Below are positions 1 to 10,072 of a stretch of 64,000 nucleotides of DNA, in pieces; position 1 is the first letter of the stretch; each line of letters begins with the position of its first letter. The notes beneath the pieces were generated by a model, which did not search any database, had not been told where the DNA came from, and saw only the letters and a list, made by a program, of their open reading frames with translations. Source of the DNA: Candidatus Thiodiazotropha sp. LNASS1 (GTDB lineage: Bacteria > Pseudomonadota > Gammaproteobacteria > Chromatiales > Chromatiaceae); contig NZ_OZ156465.1 of the NCBI RefSeq assembly GCF_964212655.1, positions 2,232,001 to 2,296,000 on the forward strand, written 5' to 3'. The position numbers were made by a program, and so were the translations under genes.

Positions 1-3000
1 GATTAGCTGGAGTTCCTCTTCAAGGTCGTCATCCTCAACCTCGGCCAGTTGCAGATCCCCGTCAATAGTCTCATCCTCGACTTCAACCTGATCTATCTCA
101 TTCAGCCCGGCGCTTGAGAGAGGCCCCTCCAGGCTGGATAGCAGTTGAGATGAGAAGCGTACATTTCCGCCCGACTCGGCATCATCGATTTGTGTCGCCA
201 GGACATCCAGGGCCTGGCGAACCATATTCCGCAGAGAGGCATCCGGTTCGATCTCTTCGCGGGACATGCGTTCGAAAAGGTTTTCCAGACCATGGCTCAG
301 ATCCCCTATTGGGTTGATGCCTGCCAACCTGGAACTCCCCTTGAGGGTATGCAGGGAGCGTTTGAAATCGTCCACGACTGCAGTGTCCAGAGGAGACTCA
401 GTCCATCCGTTGTAGTGCCGTTCGAGATTGTCCAACAGCTCCCGTCCCTCTTCGACAAAGATCTCAACCAGCTCATCATCTCCCTCAATCTCAAACTGTT
501 CCTCATCGAGCTGGTAGCTGGCCAGGTCTATCAGGTTTGATTCAATCGCATCCTGAGTTGGAATATCGGCTGTCCCGGGTAGATCAGTCTTTACCTCGCC
601 AGGTTGCGAATCTTCATCCGCAGGGAATGGTACAATGGCGTCATCCGCGATCGGTTCAACAGGTTCTTCGATTTCCGATTCTGACGTCAGCTCCCCTACA
701 ACCGCCTCCCCAGCTTCCTCAACAGATTGATCAACTTCAGACACTGACTCCAGATCGTCAGTTGTTGAACGGACCTCTTCCTGTTCAGGCTGTGTTTCGA
801 CAGCTACCCGCTCCTCACCCTCAATTTTTGCACGTGCACTGCGCAAACCGTTAAGGTAGGTGTCTATATGAGGTTCGGGCAGACTTTCTTCAGGTAACCA
901 CTCGAGCAGTTTCCGAATGTAACCAACACTGCCACCGAACAGCTCAAGGATCTCCTCATCGACAACCATTTGCTGCTCATGCAATGCCCTGGCGTAGTCC
1001 TCCATCGCATCGCTGAGCATGGCGATTGGTGAGATGCCCGCCATATGGGCACTACCGTGCAGGGTATGGCAAGCACGCACCACCTCTTCCGGTATCAGTA
1101 TCTCCGTCTTCGCTTTTCTAGCCCCTTTGATGAACTGCTCGATCTCCAGTATATGTTCCTCGGACTCTTCACCGAAGACATCAAGCAACTCCGAATCTAT
1201 CTCGATCTCTAAATCGGAATCGGTGAAGTCCTCAAGCAACCCCTCTTCGGCCGCCTGTTCCGGTAATATCTCTTCGGCATCTATTGTGGTATCTGTCCCG
1301 GAGACTGCAGCCTCGGCACTTGGTTCATAGTCCTGGTCGGAGATTTCAGATCGATCAGTGTCAATTTCCAGACTCGACAGTTCGTCGAGAAAGGTATCGA
1401 ATTCCTGTTTTGATTCTGTTTCTTCTGCATCTGTCGCTTCTTCATACTCTTCTTCAATCTCAACCACCGGTGTGGCGGTTTCACTCAAGACATCCTCAGA
1501 AACTTCAGATGGCTGGGTATCTACTTCGAGTACCTCTTCCTCTGCCGGCTTTTCGTCAACGCGCTCCATTTGCTCCGGATTGGCGACAGGCATGGGCTTG
1601 CCATCAGCCAACGCATAGGCTTGGCGTTGGATAAGTTCAACATCCAGGTCCGGATATACACCCTTTTCCTGGCAGCTGATCAACTCCGGCAGTGAATCGG
1701 TGACTCGGTCCAATAGATCCATCATGTCAGGGTTGACCTTGATGGTCTCGTCGATCAGGCGGTTCAACATGTTTTCAACCGCCCAGGCCAACTCACCGAT
1801 CACTTTCGCGCCAACCAGGCGTCCGCTTCCCTTCAACGTATGAAACGAACGTCGGAATGTTGCCAGCGCCTCTCTGTCATTCTGATCTCGTTGCCACCGC
1901 GGAAGATGTTGCTGGATTGCCTCCAGCTCTTCCCGCGCCTCTTCCGTGAAGATTTCAAGGATCTCAGGATCGATGTCCTCCAGCACGGGCTTATCAACAG
2001 ATGCGATTTCGGGTTCCTGCTCGATTTCAAGCTCTGGTTCCTGAGTTTCAGCCTCTTGTGCAGGTGCCGAGTCCATGGACTCTTCAGGGATGATTTCCAG
2101 CTCAGGCTGCGGCTGCTCTATCTGCAGGCTACTGGCACCCAGCTCCAGATCAGAGATCTCTTCCTCATCGAGCTCATAGCCCTCTGTTTGATCGGCCGAC
2201 TCTTCGAGATTGATGTTTTCGGATGGTTCGGTATAGGTCGTGATCTCGACACCGCCCAGATTCTGCAGATCATTCAATGCAGACTGGGCGATTGCCAGTA
2301 TCTCCTGACGATCACCGGCCCCGTCCACCAGTGTCTCCAGATAATACTCGATACTGCTGACCACATCCGCAAGGGAGTTGAGTTGTTGACGGACAGGTAT
2401 GTGTTCATCATCGATCAGGTAGGATTGTACAAACTCTCCCGTGTGATACATCAGTTCAGCGGCATCACGCAGGTTGAGCATGTTCAGCGCCCCCTGAACC
2501 CGCTTGAAACTCTCATAGACGCTATCTAAAACCGAGCTGTTATCCGTTGCCTCGGTAAAGCTGATGATCGCCTCCTTAGACTTGGCAATCTCTACTTTCG
2601 CCTCTCTGACCGTCTGTTTGATCAGATTCTGGTATTCACCTTCCGGAAGACTCTGCACCAGATCATCATCAGTCGACCCATCCCCTTTTACAGGTTGAAA
2701 GGTATGCAGGGTACTGAGCGAGGATTCCACATACAAAATGTCTCCAGCCATCTCCATGAGTTCGAACTCTTCAGGCAGTACTTCCTGCTCAACGAAATTC
2801 TTTACCTTGTCGGCTTGCCGATTAAGCCTCGATCGCAATGCACCCTGGCCGATCATGCCAAGTGTATCCGCCAGTTTCCGAATTGGGGCCTCCAGATGAC
2901 CCAGCATTTCCATGTCAGGCTTTTCATCCCTCATGAACAGATCGAGAATATCTTTGATGCGGGTCAGTTCGCTGCCAACCGCATCCTTGATCGACTCAGC

Positions 3001-3927
3001 CAATTCAGCGTTGGAGCCGGTCAAGCCCAACCTACCCTCGGTCAGTTCAGCCTCACTGGGCATGACAGAATCGAGGTTATAGGCATCCTTGATCTCTTTT
3101 ATCAGGGTATTGTCGGATTCCGCCCGGGCAATATAATAGAGCAGGTTCTTCAAGAGAGCTTCTGGCGGAGTCTCAACCAGCGCCTGCTCACCCGAGTCGA
3201 TAATCGTCTTCATTTTGCGATCGAGACGGCTGAATAACTGCTTAACAGCAATTCCCGGGGCAATCGATCCCTCGATCAAACCGTGCATCAGACCTTCGGC
3301 AACCCAGAAAAGATGGTGTACCGGCTCTGTACCCGCATGTTGATGAAGAGTGGCGAAAACATCCCGCAACAGCGGCCAGCCGTGAATGGTATCCCGTTTG
3401 CGATACCAACTGAGCAGGCCTAAATGGTATTTCTGCCTGATCTGCCGAGCGTACATCGGCAACTCAGCATTCGCTTCACCCGTTGCCCGAGCCGTGTCGA
3501 TTTCAGGTTTGAACAGTGCCGCTTCCGACAGCAGTGGAGCATCCCGCACCGCACGCAGATCATTCAGCAATGGCAGAATTATCATTGGAATATCGGCATC
3601 ACCGCCCTGCAGCTTCTCCAGATAGTCCGGCAGTTGAATAAGTGCCAGCATCAAGGCTTCGGCCGCATCCTCCTCTTGTCTGACCGAACCTTCTGCCATG
3701 TCTCTGACAACCAGTTCCATCTCCTCGGTGAGCATACTGGGGCCATACACCTGTACCATCTGCAAGACACGGGCAATCTGATGCAGATGATCACCACATA
3801 CAGCGAGCGAACTGCCGTCTCCGGGTGACTCCACATAGGCCTCAAGGGCCTGCCGGGCATGGCGAATGGAGATGTCCAACTCATCCTTTACCCAATTCAG
3901 AGCACCAAATTCTTGCGCATTACTCAT
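1..3927 (-). CDS. chpA: ChpA, chemotaxis-type hybrid histidine kinase of the type IV pilus (C-terminus beyond window)
   Basis: Phosphorelay kinase of the Pil-Chp system that controls pilus extension and twitching. 1309 residues are visible without a stop; the CheA-like kinase, CheW and receiver parts expected in this family lie outside the window. The start is the ATG 84 bases after pilJ. The N-terminal third has degenerate histidine-phosphotransfer (Hpt) repeats of the FimL type. Three canonical Hpt motifs follow: HTLKGSGRLVG (His696), HTLHGSAHMAG (His954) and HTLKGSSRLAG (His1193). Long Glu/Asp-rich linkers separate them. The family usually carries several Hpt domains before the kinase, so the visible part fits. 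It is the last gene of pilGHIJ-chpA. Assignment is firm from order plus Hpt architecture. Confidence 0.93.
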   Translation of the reverse strand, partial: MSNAQEFGALNWVKDELDISIRHARQALEAYVESPGDGSSLAVCGDHLHQIARVLQMVQVYGPSMLTEEMELVVRDMAEGSVRQEEDAAEALMLALIQLPDYLEKLQGGDADIPMIILPLLNDLRAVRDAPLLSEAALFKPEIDTARATGEANAELPMYARQIRQKYHLGLLSWYRKRDTIHGWPLLRDVFATLHQHAGTEPVHHLFWVAEGLMHGLIEGSIAPGIAVKQLFSRLDRKMKTIIDSGEQALVETPPEALLKNLLYYIARAESDNTLIKEIKDAYNLDSVMPSEAELTEGRLGLTGSNAELAESIKDAVGSELTRIKDILDLFMRDEKPDMEMLGHLEAPIRKLADTLGMIGQGALRSRLNRQADKVKNFVEQEVLPEEFELMEMAGDILYVESSLSTLHTFQPVKGDGSTDDDLVQSLPEGEYQNLIKQTVREAKVEIAKSKEAIISFTEATDNSSVLDSVYESFKRVQGALNMLNLRDAAELMYHTGEFVQSYLIDDEHIPVRQQLNSLADVVSSIEYYLETLVDGAGDRQEILAIAQSALNDLQNLGGVEITTYTEPSENINLEESADQTEGYELDEEEISDLELGASSLQIEQPQPELEIIPEESMDSAPAQEAETQEPELEIEQEPEIASVDKPVLEDIDPEILEIFTEEAREELEAIQQHLPRWQRDQNDREALATFRRSFHTLKGSGRLVGAKVIGELAWAVENMLNRLIDETIKVNPDMMDLLDRVTDSLPELISCQEKGVYPDLDVELIQRQAYALADGKPMPVANPEQMERVDEKPAEEEVLEVDTQPSEVSEDVLSETATPVVEIEEEYEEATDAEETESKQEFDTFLDELSSLEIDTDRSEISDQDYEPSAEAAVSGTDTTIDAEEILPEQAAEEGLLEDFTDSDLEIEIDSELLDVFGEESEEHILEIEQFIKGARKAKTEILIPEEVVRACHTLHGSAHMAGISPIAMLSDAMEDYARALHEQQMVVDEEILELFGGSVGYIRKLLEWLPEESLPEPHIDTYLNGLRSARAKIEGEERVAVETQPEQEEVRSTTDDLESVSEVDQSVEEAGEAVVGELTSESEIEEPVEPIADDAIVPFPADEDSQPGEVKTDLPGTADIPTQDAIESNLIDLASYQLDEEQFEIEGDDELVEIFVEEGRELLDNLERHYNGWTESPLDTAVVDDFKRSLHTLKGSSRLAGINPIGDLSHGLENLFERMSREEIEPDASLRNMVRQALDVLATQIDDAESGGNVRFSSQLLSSLEGPLSSAGLNEIDQVEVEDETIDGDLQLAEVEDDDLEEELQLI

Positions 3928-4011
3928 ACTTGGCGCACTCCAATCAGGATGGTTGTTGGGATGACTATGGCAACTCGCATCTGCATTCGCATCAATCGAT
4001 GATCTCGGCCA

Positions 4012-6051
4012 CTATGAAGGTAACCGGAAACCAGCAACGGATTTCTGCAGCTGATCCGAAAGATCAGCCAACATGCCAATCGAGTTAGCCGTTTGATGCG
4101 TGCCTTCCGAAGTCTGATTGGTGATCTCCTGAATAACACTCATCGTATCCTTGACAGTCACCGACTGACTTGACTGATCCTGTGCTGATGATGCGATCTT
4201 ACCCGTAAGGTCAGCGATGTATTGGGATACGCTTTCAATCTCTTTCAATGCCTCACCGGCATCCTCGGCCAGAGTCGCTCCCTTGACCACACCTGAGGTG
4301 CTCGCTTCCATAGAAGTGACTGCCTCGTTGGTATCTGCCTGAATGGTCTTAACCAGTGCTTCAATCTGTTTGGTAGCATTGATTGAACGTTCAGCAAGGC
4401 GTTGCACCTCGTCCGCAACCACCGCAAAGCCGCGACCCGCTTCACCGGCCATGGCCGCCTGCATGGCGGCATTCAATGCCAGGATGTTGGTCTGATCCGC
4501 GATATCATCGATCAGTTCAACGATATCACCGATCTCTTGCGAACTTTCACCCAAGCGCTTGATACGTTTCGACGTCTCCTGGATCTGTTCACGAATATTG
4601 TCCATGCCCGAGATGGTATTACGCACGGTATCCGCACCGGTACTCGCGATCTCCACCGATCGTTTCGCGACCTCCGCCGACTCGGTCGCATCCTGCGACA
4701 TCTGATCGATAGCCTGGGTCATCGTCTTGATCGACTCATTCGCCTGAGTGATCTGCTCTGCCTGATGCTCACTCGCCTCGGCAAGATGCATGGCCGTGGC
4801 ACGACTCTCCTGGGTCGCGCCCGAAACCTGCTCAGAGGTGCTGTTGATAGTCGTGACCAGTTCACGCAACGCCTCGATCGCATAGTTGATGGAATCGGCA
4901 ATCGCGCCGGTAATGTCTTCGGTTACGCTTGCTGTTACGGTCAAGTCGCCATCCGCCAGATCACCCATTTCATCGAGCAGCTGGAGGATAGCTTTCTGAT
5001 TTGCCTCATTCTGTTGCTTACTTGCCTGTTCCCGACGTTGCGCATCCATAATCAACTGCACACCCAACAGCACCAGAAACAGCACCGCTGCAGCACCGAA
5101 CACGGCGATCATTACAGGTCCTGCCTTTATCCCGAGAACAGAGAAACGACCCGGAGATTCGCCAAAGGCCGCGATCAGTTCTTCTGCTGCATTACTTACA
5201 TTGTCGGATGAATTGTTGACCACGGAAGCCGCTTCAAGGGCTGGCAACACATCAGGAATATTGCTGATGATCTCAGTGGTATTGTCGTTGATGGTAGCGA
5301 ACAGTGTGGAGACATCCGCCAATCTCTGCTTGGCGATCTTGTCGTTGACCTTGGCGATACCCAATTCTTTGTCGCCATTCAGCAATCCCTGCAGGATACG
5401 GCCGAAGAAATCGGCATCGCGACTGAACTGGTCAATCGCCGCTGCAGTCTCCTGACCACCTTCAAGCACCAGATTGACGTTTGAGTTGATACGCTGAATC
5501 AACATCTCCTGCTCAGTGGCGATATAGATCTGTCGTCTGGGAGCATTACTGTTGATCAGAACCTCAGCCAACTCCTCCGACAACTCCTGCAACTGAGGAA
5601 CAAACTCTGAAACAACGGCGGAGAACTCATCGATCGCAAGAATATTCTCTTGCGCTTTTAGTATTTCATCGATATTTCCCTGCAATTCAAGCCACTTGTT
5701 CTCCAGATTCCGCACCGTAGGCATTACCTCTATGGGCGAAGCCGGGAGCCCCTGGCTTTTTGTACCGTTCTTCAGCTCCCACATGATGTTGTCGAAGCGG
5801 TCACGACTCTTCTTCAGCGGCGCAAACGATTGCAATTCACCGCGAGCGGCGGATATAGCATATTTTGCGATTCGCTGAGCCAGTACCTGCTGCTCGGCAG
5901 CACGGATCAGGTACTGCTCGTCGTAGGATTCACGCTGGGTCGTGTGCAAGAAGGTTACGAGTGCAAGGATTAGACTCACCAGTACCAGTATGGCTAATAT
6001 GGTGATGACCTTGTTGGAGGGCAACGTACTACCCGCGCGTCTACCTTTCAT
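4012..6051 (-). CDS. pilJ: PilJ, methyl-accepting chemotaxis-type receptor of the Pil-Chp system
   Basis: Membrane receptor that feeds signals from the pilus/surface to ChpA through PilI. 679 residues. It has a short basic cytoplasmic N-terminus, TM1 at about residues 15–36, a long periplasmic part with two PilJ-type helical modules, and TM2 at about 308–335. A HAMP-like linker and the cytoplasmic signalling hairpin follow, whose tip reads [20 protein letters not shown] with the conserved [13 protein letters not shown] just after. A GGGAG ribosome-binding site precedes the ATG. Size and layout match PilJ of Pseudomonas. It lies between pilI and chpA on the same strand. Confidence 0.95.
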   Translation of the reverse strand: MKGRRAGSTLPSNKVITILAILVLVSLILALVTFLHTTQRESYDEQYLIRAAEQQVLAQRIAKYAISAARGELQSFAPLKKSRDRFDNIMWELKNGTKSQGLPASPIEVMPTVRNLENKWLELQGNIDEILKAQENILAIDEFSAVVSEFVPQLQELSEELAEVLINSNAPRRQIYIATEQEMLIQRINSNVNLVLEGGQETAAAIDQFSRDADFFGRILQGLLNGDKELGIAKVNDKIAKQRLADVSTLFATINDNTTEIISNIPDVLPALEAASVVNNSSDNVSNAAEELIAAFGESPGRFSVLGIKAGPVMIAVFGAAAVLFLVLLGVQLIMDAQRREQASKQQNEANQKAILQLLDEMGDLADGDLTVTASVTEDITGAIADSINYAIEALRELVTTINSTSEQVSGATQESRATAMHLAEASEHQAEQITQANESIKTMTQAIDQMSQDATESAEVAKRSVEIASTGADTVRNTISGMDNIREQIQETSKRIKRLGESSQEIGDIVELIDDIADQTNILALNAAMQAAMAGEAGRGFAVVADEVQRLAERSINATKQIEALVKTIQADTNEAVTSMEASTSGVVKGATLAEDAGEALKEIESVSQYIADLTGKIASSAQDQSSQSVTVKDTMSVIQEITNQTSEGTHQTANSIGMLADLSDQLQKSVAGFRLPS

Positions 6052-6106
6052 TCTGAATTCTCCCGAAAGCTAAAGCCCATGTCCTCATCCGATGTTCACC
6101 ATTGCA

Positions 6107-6679
6107 TCAGGTCGCGGCAATCTGAAAGCCCGGGTCTTCCGCTAGTGCCGAGAGACTGAAAACCGGCCATGTCATGCCATCCTGATCAAATTCGAATTGA
6201 ACATATTTTGAAAATTTGTCGTTGACGAACTGCGTCTTTCTCGCGGTCTCCCTGGCAAAGTGACGCATACCCACCATCTCCCCGACCAATACCCCGGTCA
6301 AACCGCTTCCCAGGTTAATTACAAGCACTCGACTGCGCCTGCCATGTCGGGTTTTCATACCGATCAGATAGAGCTGCAGATCAACTACAGGAATCAATGT
6401 CCCACGAACGTTCGCCACTCCCATCATCCAAGTCTTTGAACCTGGTACGGGCGTTAATGAAGAGGGGTGATTGAGGATCTCCTTGACGCCACTCAATGGC
6501 GCAACGAAACGATGCTCCCCCACATAGAACATCACGCCCTCCCAATAGCTCTGAATCAGCTTCTGTTGTGGCAGACCATAGGCCCTATCTCTACAACGCT
6601 GTTCCAGCTCCGCAAGGAGCCCCACCACAGCCTGTGGTGTTTCTACAGAGGAGGGAGGCGCAAGGGTTGTATCAGGCAT
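6107..6679 (-). CDS. pilI: PilI, CheW-like adaptor of the Pil-Chp system
   Basis: CheW-fold scaffold coupling the receptor PilJ to the kinase ChpA in the cytoplasm. 190 residues. The CheW domain covers about residues 45–185, with the recognisable strand GVANVRGTLIPVVDLQLYL and a later GVLVGEMVGMRHF segment. Its start overlaps the end of pilH by 8 bases, which suggests translational coupling. Neighbours pilH and pilJ fix the identity as PilI rather than a general CheW. Confidence 0.93.
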   Translation of the reverse strand: MPDTTLAPPSSVETPQAVVGLLAELEQRCRDRAYGLPQQKLIQSYWEGVMFYVGEHRFVAPLSGVKEILNHPSSLTPVPGSKTWMMGVANVRGTLIPVVDLQLYLIGMKTRHGRRSRVLVINLGSGLTGVLVGEMVGMRHFARETARKTQFVNDKFSKYVQFEFDQDGMTWPVFSLSALAEDPGFQIAAT

Positions 6680-7109
6680 CGATCAACGCCTTGATCTTAT
6701 GCAATAATTCGGCAGGAGCCACTGGTTTTACCAAGTATTCCGTGGCACCTTGGCGCATACCCCAGTTTTTATCTGTCTGCTGCCCCTTGGTGGTGACCAT
6801 AATGACAGGTATATTTGCCGTAGACTCATCATTCTTCAACTGTCTTGTGGCCTGGAATCCGTTCAAAACCGGCATCACTACATCCATGAGGATGATATCG
6901 GGCAGTTCCTGCTTGGCCACATCGACGCCTTCTTGGCCATCCTTTGCAACAAGTATTTGATATCCCTGCTTTTCCAGGATTTTCTTGAAGATATGTATTT
7001 CAGTGGGTGAATCATCGACCACCAGAACCCTGGCCCTTGACTGACTCGATACCGGCACATCGCTTTCGACGGATTGTTCGCGGCCCTTGCGAAATATATT
7101 TTTAATCAT
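6672..7109 (-). CDS. pilH: PilH, CheY-like response regulator
   Basis: Single-domain receiver that is thought to oppose PilG, favouring pilus retraction or draining phosphate from ChpA. 145 residues. The receiver starts at about residue 27 (RVLVVDDSPTE); the phospho-acceptor is Asp76 in IILMDVVMP and the conserved Lys lies in YLVKPV near the end. About 25 residues before the receiver are additional to the usual PilH length of about 120; a later start is possible but I see no better one. The gene is between pilG and pilI. Confidence 0.92.
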   Translation of the reverse strand: MIKNIFRKGREQSVESDVPVSSQSRARVLVVDDSPTEIHIFKKILEKQGYQILVAKDGQEGVDVAKQELPDIILMDVVMPVLNGFQATRQLKNDESTANIPVIMVTTKGQQTDKNWGMRQGATEYLVKPVAPAELLHKIKALIDA

Positions 7110-7170
7110 CGTCTTTCTCTACCCGGTGGTTTTCTGCCTTATCGGCTGATGTCAAAATGTCTTTAAAAAG

Positions 7171-7575
7171 TCATGCTGCATGCTTGACATAGCGTTTGAT
7201 CGCCCCGAGTAACTCATCCTTAGTGAAAGGTTTGGTCAGATACTGTTCCGATCCAACGATACGCCCGCGCGCCCTGTCGAACAGTCCATCCTTACTCGAG
7301 AGCATAATCACAGGAATTTTCTTGAAGACATCGTTGTGCTTGATCAGAGCACACGTCTGGTAGCCATCGAGCCGCGGCATCATAATATCGACAAAAATCA
7401 CATCCGGATGGTGATCGGCAATCTTTGCCAATGCTTCGAAACCGTCTGTAGCCGTTGTGACTTCGCACCCTGCCTTTTTCAAAAGGCTTTCAGCTGTCCT
7501 TCGGATTGTTTTACTGTCATCGATGACCATGACTTTGACACCAGATATGTCCATCTCATTATCATCACCGCTCAC
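7171..7575 (-). CDS. pilG: PilG, CheY-like response regulator
   Basis: Single-domain receiver phosphorylated by ChpA that promotes pilus extension and, in Pseudomonas, cAMP signalling. 134 residues: acidic pair in VMVIDDSKTIRR, phospho-acceptor Asp63 in VIFVDIMMPRLDGYQ, and conserved Lys in YLTKPFTKDELL. First gene of the pil-chp operon; the upstream gap of 94 bases to the rhodanese gene probably contains no separate gene. An internal ATG at codon 8 is an alternative start. Confidence 0.94.
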   Translation of the reverse strand: MSGDDNEMDISGVKVMVIDDSKTIRRTAESLLKKAGCEVTTATDGFEALAKIADHHPDVIFVDIMMPRLDGYQTCALIKHNDVFKKIPVIMLSSKDGLFDRARGRIVGSEQYLTKPFTKDELLGAIKRYVKHAA

Positions 7576-7669
7576 ATCAAAATCCTCATGTCACGGACCT
7601 AGTTAAATCTGAATTAATGCTGAGACCCAAAACACCCCAGCAACCCTATTTTCACAACTACAGAGTGGT

Positions 7670-8392
7670 TCATTCCCCTGGCACCACTGTCGTCAACCCC
7701 CACAGCTGCCACATTTGCATACCACCTCTGTAATAGAAGATTTTGTTTGCAGGGTAACCTACACTCAAGAGCCCTTTGATTGCCCTGGGGGATTGCCCGC
7801 ATTCCGGACCATTACACCAGAGAACGAGTTCTTTGGCATTGGTGAAATCCCATGTATCGGTTTTACCCTCGCTATTGATAATGCCCATTTCCTCGAGCTT
7901 ACGCGAGATCGAGCCAACTTCCCCCCTAAGTCTACCGCCGAAAAGCTTTAATGCATCATCATTTTCCGCAGTACCTACTTTACTGAGCACAGTGAACGGG
8001 ATATTGATCGATCCGGGGATAGTGCCACGCTCAAACCACTCAGGGGTGCGCGCGTCAATCAAGATTCCTTTGCCATCTCGGAATTTCGTCTCCATAAAGT
8101 CGAAGAGCTCAACCTCACCGATTGTAGCCACGCTTGAATCCACTTGCATCGGCTGCAGACAGAACGGCGGACATTTACGAGCCGTCTTCGCATAATATCC
8201 CTTGAGCACATACTCCGGATCCTGAACCCGCTGCACCTTCACCGATTTTCCCTCGTGGATGACATGAAGATAGGGCTTATCACTTGTCAGCTTAATGTCC
8301 ATCTCCTTCCCAACCTGCAACTCATCCGAGATTGACTGCAAAGGAAAGAAACTTACCAAAGCTACCAGCGTTCCATAATAGAGCCATTTCAT
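7670..8392 (-). CDS. Exported rhodanese-like protein
   Basis: Single rhodanese domain, probably periplasmic. I use the ATG that gives MKWLYYGTLVALVSFFPLQS, a plausible signal peptide; an upstream start would add 16 residues (to base 8440) in front of it. After a KCPPFC cysteine pair the rhodanese fold follows (GILIDARTPEWFERGTIPGS). The active-site region is LWCNGPECGQSPRA, where the usual C-x3-G-x-S loop is expanded and carries a second Cys. In other rhodanese-like proteins such Cys pairs hint at redox or persulfide chemistry. Substrate unknown. The gene sits between pilG and gshB, where Pseudomonas has no gene. Confidence 0.75.
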   Translation of the reverse strand: MKWLYYGTLVALVSFFPLQSISDELQVGKEMDIKLTSDKPYLHVIHEGKSVKVQRVQDPEYVLKGYYAKTARKCPPFCLQPMQVDSSVATIGEVELFDFMETKFRDGKGILIDARTPEWFERGTIPGSINIPFTVLSKVGTAENDDALKLFGGRLRGEVGSISRKLEEMGIINSEGKTDTWDFTNAKELVLWCNGPECGQSPRAIKGLLSVGYPANKIFYYRGGMQMWQLWGLTTVVPGE

Positions 8393-8467
8393 ATGCTTTA
8401 ACCTTCTGCTTCCACTTGGCCTAGACTCAAAAAATAACACCTGATGATATCAGGTCCCGCATGACGC

Positions 8468-8848
8468 CTATTGATTGAGAAAGCGATCCATAATCTTTTT
8501 ACGTATCTCATCGATCGACGCCCCACCTTTGTACTCTTCGAATACCTCTTCACGAGAGCGTCTTGGCAATTTCTTATAAAAAGTAAAACTACCCATGTAA
8601 CTCGCCTTGAGATCCTCCTCGAATGCCTTCAGGCTTGGCCCGTCAACCACATCTTCATCGTCAACCTCGCTGCCAGTGGTGGTTTCCGTTGACTCCACCT
8701 TTTCAGCTTCAGACGAAATAGCTGACAGGTAGGGATCCTCCTCAGCAACAGTAAACTGAGCGAACAAGAGCATTGCAAACAGCGCAAATACCTTGAATTT
8801 CAAAAAGATATAAAATTCGCAGGTGATACGGGCATACCGTGTCGCCAT
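8468..8848 (-). CDS. Small exported protein of unknown function
   Basis: 126 residues, not recognised. The ATG at 8848 has a GAGGTG ribosome-binding site eight bases upstream and is preferred to a TTG five codons earlier. A hydrophobic segment (FALFAMLLFAQFTVA) ends in a likely signal-peptidase site before an acidic mature region. The C-terminal half is charged (KKLPRRSREEVFEEYKGG...) and looks helical. It is the gene upstream of the rhodanese gene, 75 bases away on the same strand, so the two may be co-transcribed. No catalytic motif is visible. Confidence 0.6.
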   Translation of the reverse strand: MATRYARITCEFYIFLKFKVFALFAMLLFAQFTVAEEDPYLSAISSEAEKVESTETTTGSEVDDEDVVDGPSLKAFEEDLKASYMGSFTFYKKLPRRSREEVFEEYKGGASIDEIRKKIMDRFLNQ

Positions 8849-9121
8849 CGCAATACACCTCAATTATTATCTAAGTTAACTCAGACACTACCCTCTCGAG
8901 CATATGGGGGTGCACCATCAGAAGGACTCTACTCCCGGTCAGTTCCATTAACCTGATATATAACACCCCCAAAATAGCAAGACAGCCTGTCTGCATCAAG
9001 AATATACTTCCCAATTCAGAAACTTAAAGCTTGCAATAAGTCGCTGACTGCCATATGTAAGTCACCATATCGGCAATGAATTTAAAAACTTAACTCTGTT
9101 TTTGCCCATTAAGATGCCTTC

Positions 9122-10072
9122 ATGACCATACAACTCGGCGTAGTGATGGACCCCATCGGTACCATCAAAATCCAAAAAGACAGTACTTTCGCAATGTTAC
9201 TTGCCGCACAGGCCAAGGGCTGGCGAATTCACTATATGGAACAGAAAAACCTCTCACTAAGGGATGGTGTCTGCTGGGCATCGACCTGTGATCTGCAGCT
9301 CCGGGATGATCGATCGAAATGGTTTGAGTTCGGTAAAAGGCACCTACTGCCCCTGCATCAGTTGGATGTCGTATTGATGCGCAAAGATCCACCGTTTGAC
9401 ATGGAATATATCTATTCGACTTATCTTTTGGAGCAGGCCGAAATGCACGGCTGCCTGGTGGTCAATCGCCCCAACAGCCTGCGCGATGCCAATGAAAAGC
9501 TGTTTACCAGCCACTTTCCCCAGTGCACCCCACCCACCCTGGTAACCCGCAACGCCGATGAGATCCGCACATTCCATCAGGAACAGGGTGATGTGATCCT
9601 CAAACCCCTGGGGGGAATGGGTGGTGAGTCTGTATTCCGGATAACCCGGAATGATCCCAATCTGGGTGTAATCATAGAGACATTGACCCGCCATGGCAGC
9701 CGTTACGCCATGGCTCAGCGATTCATTCCTGAGATTTCAAACGGTGACAAGCGTATACTCATGATTGATGGAGAACCTATACCTTTTGCCCTAGCGAGAA
9801 TCCCCGCAGAAGGCGAGACCAGGGGTAATCTGGCGGCTGGCGGCAGGGGTGAGGGCGTACCCCTTACAGAGCGTGACAGATGGATCGCCGAACAGGTGGG
9901 TCCGGCACTCAGGTCGAGGGGAATCCTGTTTGCAGGGCTCGATGTTATCGGTGACTATCTGACAGAGATAAACGTCACCAGCCCCACCTGTATCAGAGAA
10001 CTGGATAACCAGTATGGACTCGATATCGCTGCAGATCTAATGGATGCGATTAGCAATAAGCTAAACAAATGA
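9122..10072 (+). CDS. gshB: Glutathione synthetase
   Basis: Joins gamma-glutamylcysteine and glycine with ATP to make glutathione in the cytosol. 316 residues, the usual length. Characteristic stretches are LMRKDPPFDMEYIYSTYLLE, VVNRPNSLRDANEKL, the ATP-grasp lysine/glycine loop ILKPLGGMGG, RFIPEISNGDKR and the metal/substrate segment LTEINVTSPT. Its stop overlaps the tonB-like start (ATGA). As in Pseudomonas it stands upstream of tonB-yqgE-ruvX-pyr and divergent from the pilG side. Confidence 0.97.
   Translation: MTIQLGVVMDPIGTIKIQKDSTFAMLLAAQAKGWRIHYMEQKNLSLRDGVCWASTCDLQLRDDRSKWFEFGKRHLLPLHQLDVVLMRKDPPFDMEYIYSTYLLEQAEMHGCLVVNRPNSLRDANEKLFTSHFPQCTPPTLVTRNADEIRTFHQEQGDVILKPLGGMGGESVFRITRNDPNLGVIIETLTRHGSRYAMAQRFIPEISNGDKRILMIDGEPIPFALARIPAEGETRGNLAAGGRGEGVPLTERDRWIAEQVGPALRSRGILFAGLDVIGDYLTEINVTSPTCIRELDNQYGLDIAADLMDAISNKLNK

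Noticed and set aside
1840-2529. 229-codon plus-strand frame opposite chpA, and similar shorter ones
   Set aside because: chpA is open over the same span with Hpt motifs in frame; the plus-strand translation shows no motif.
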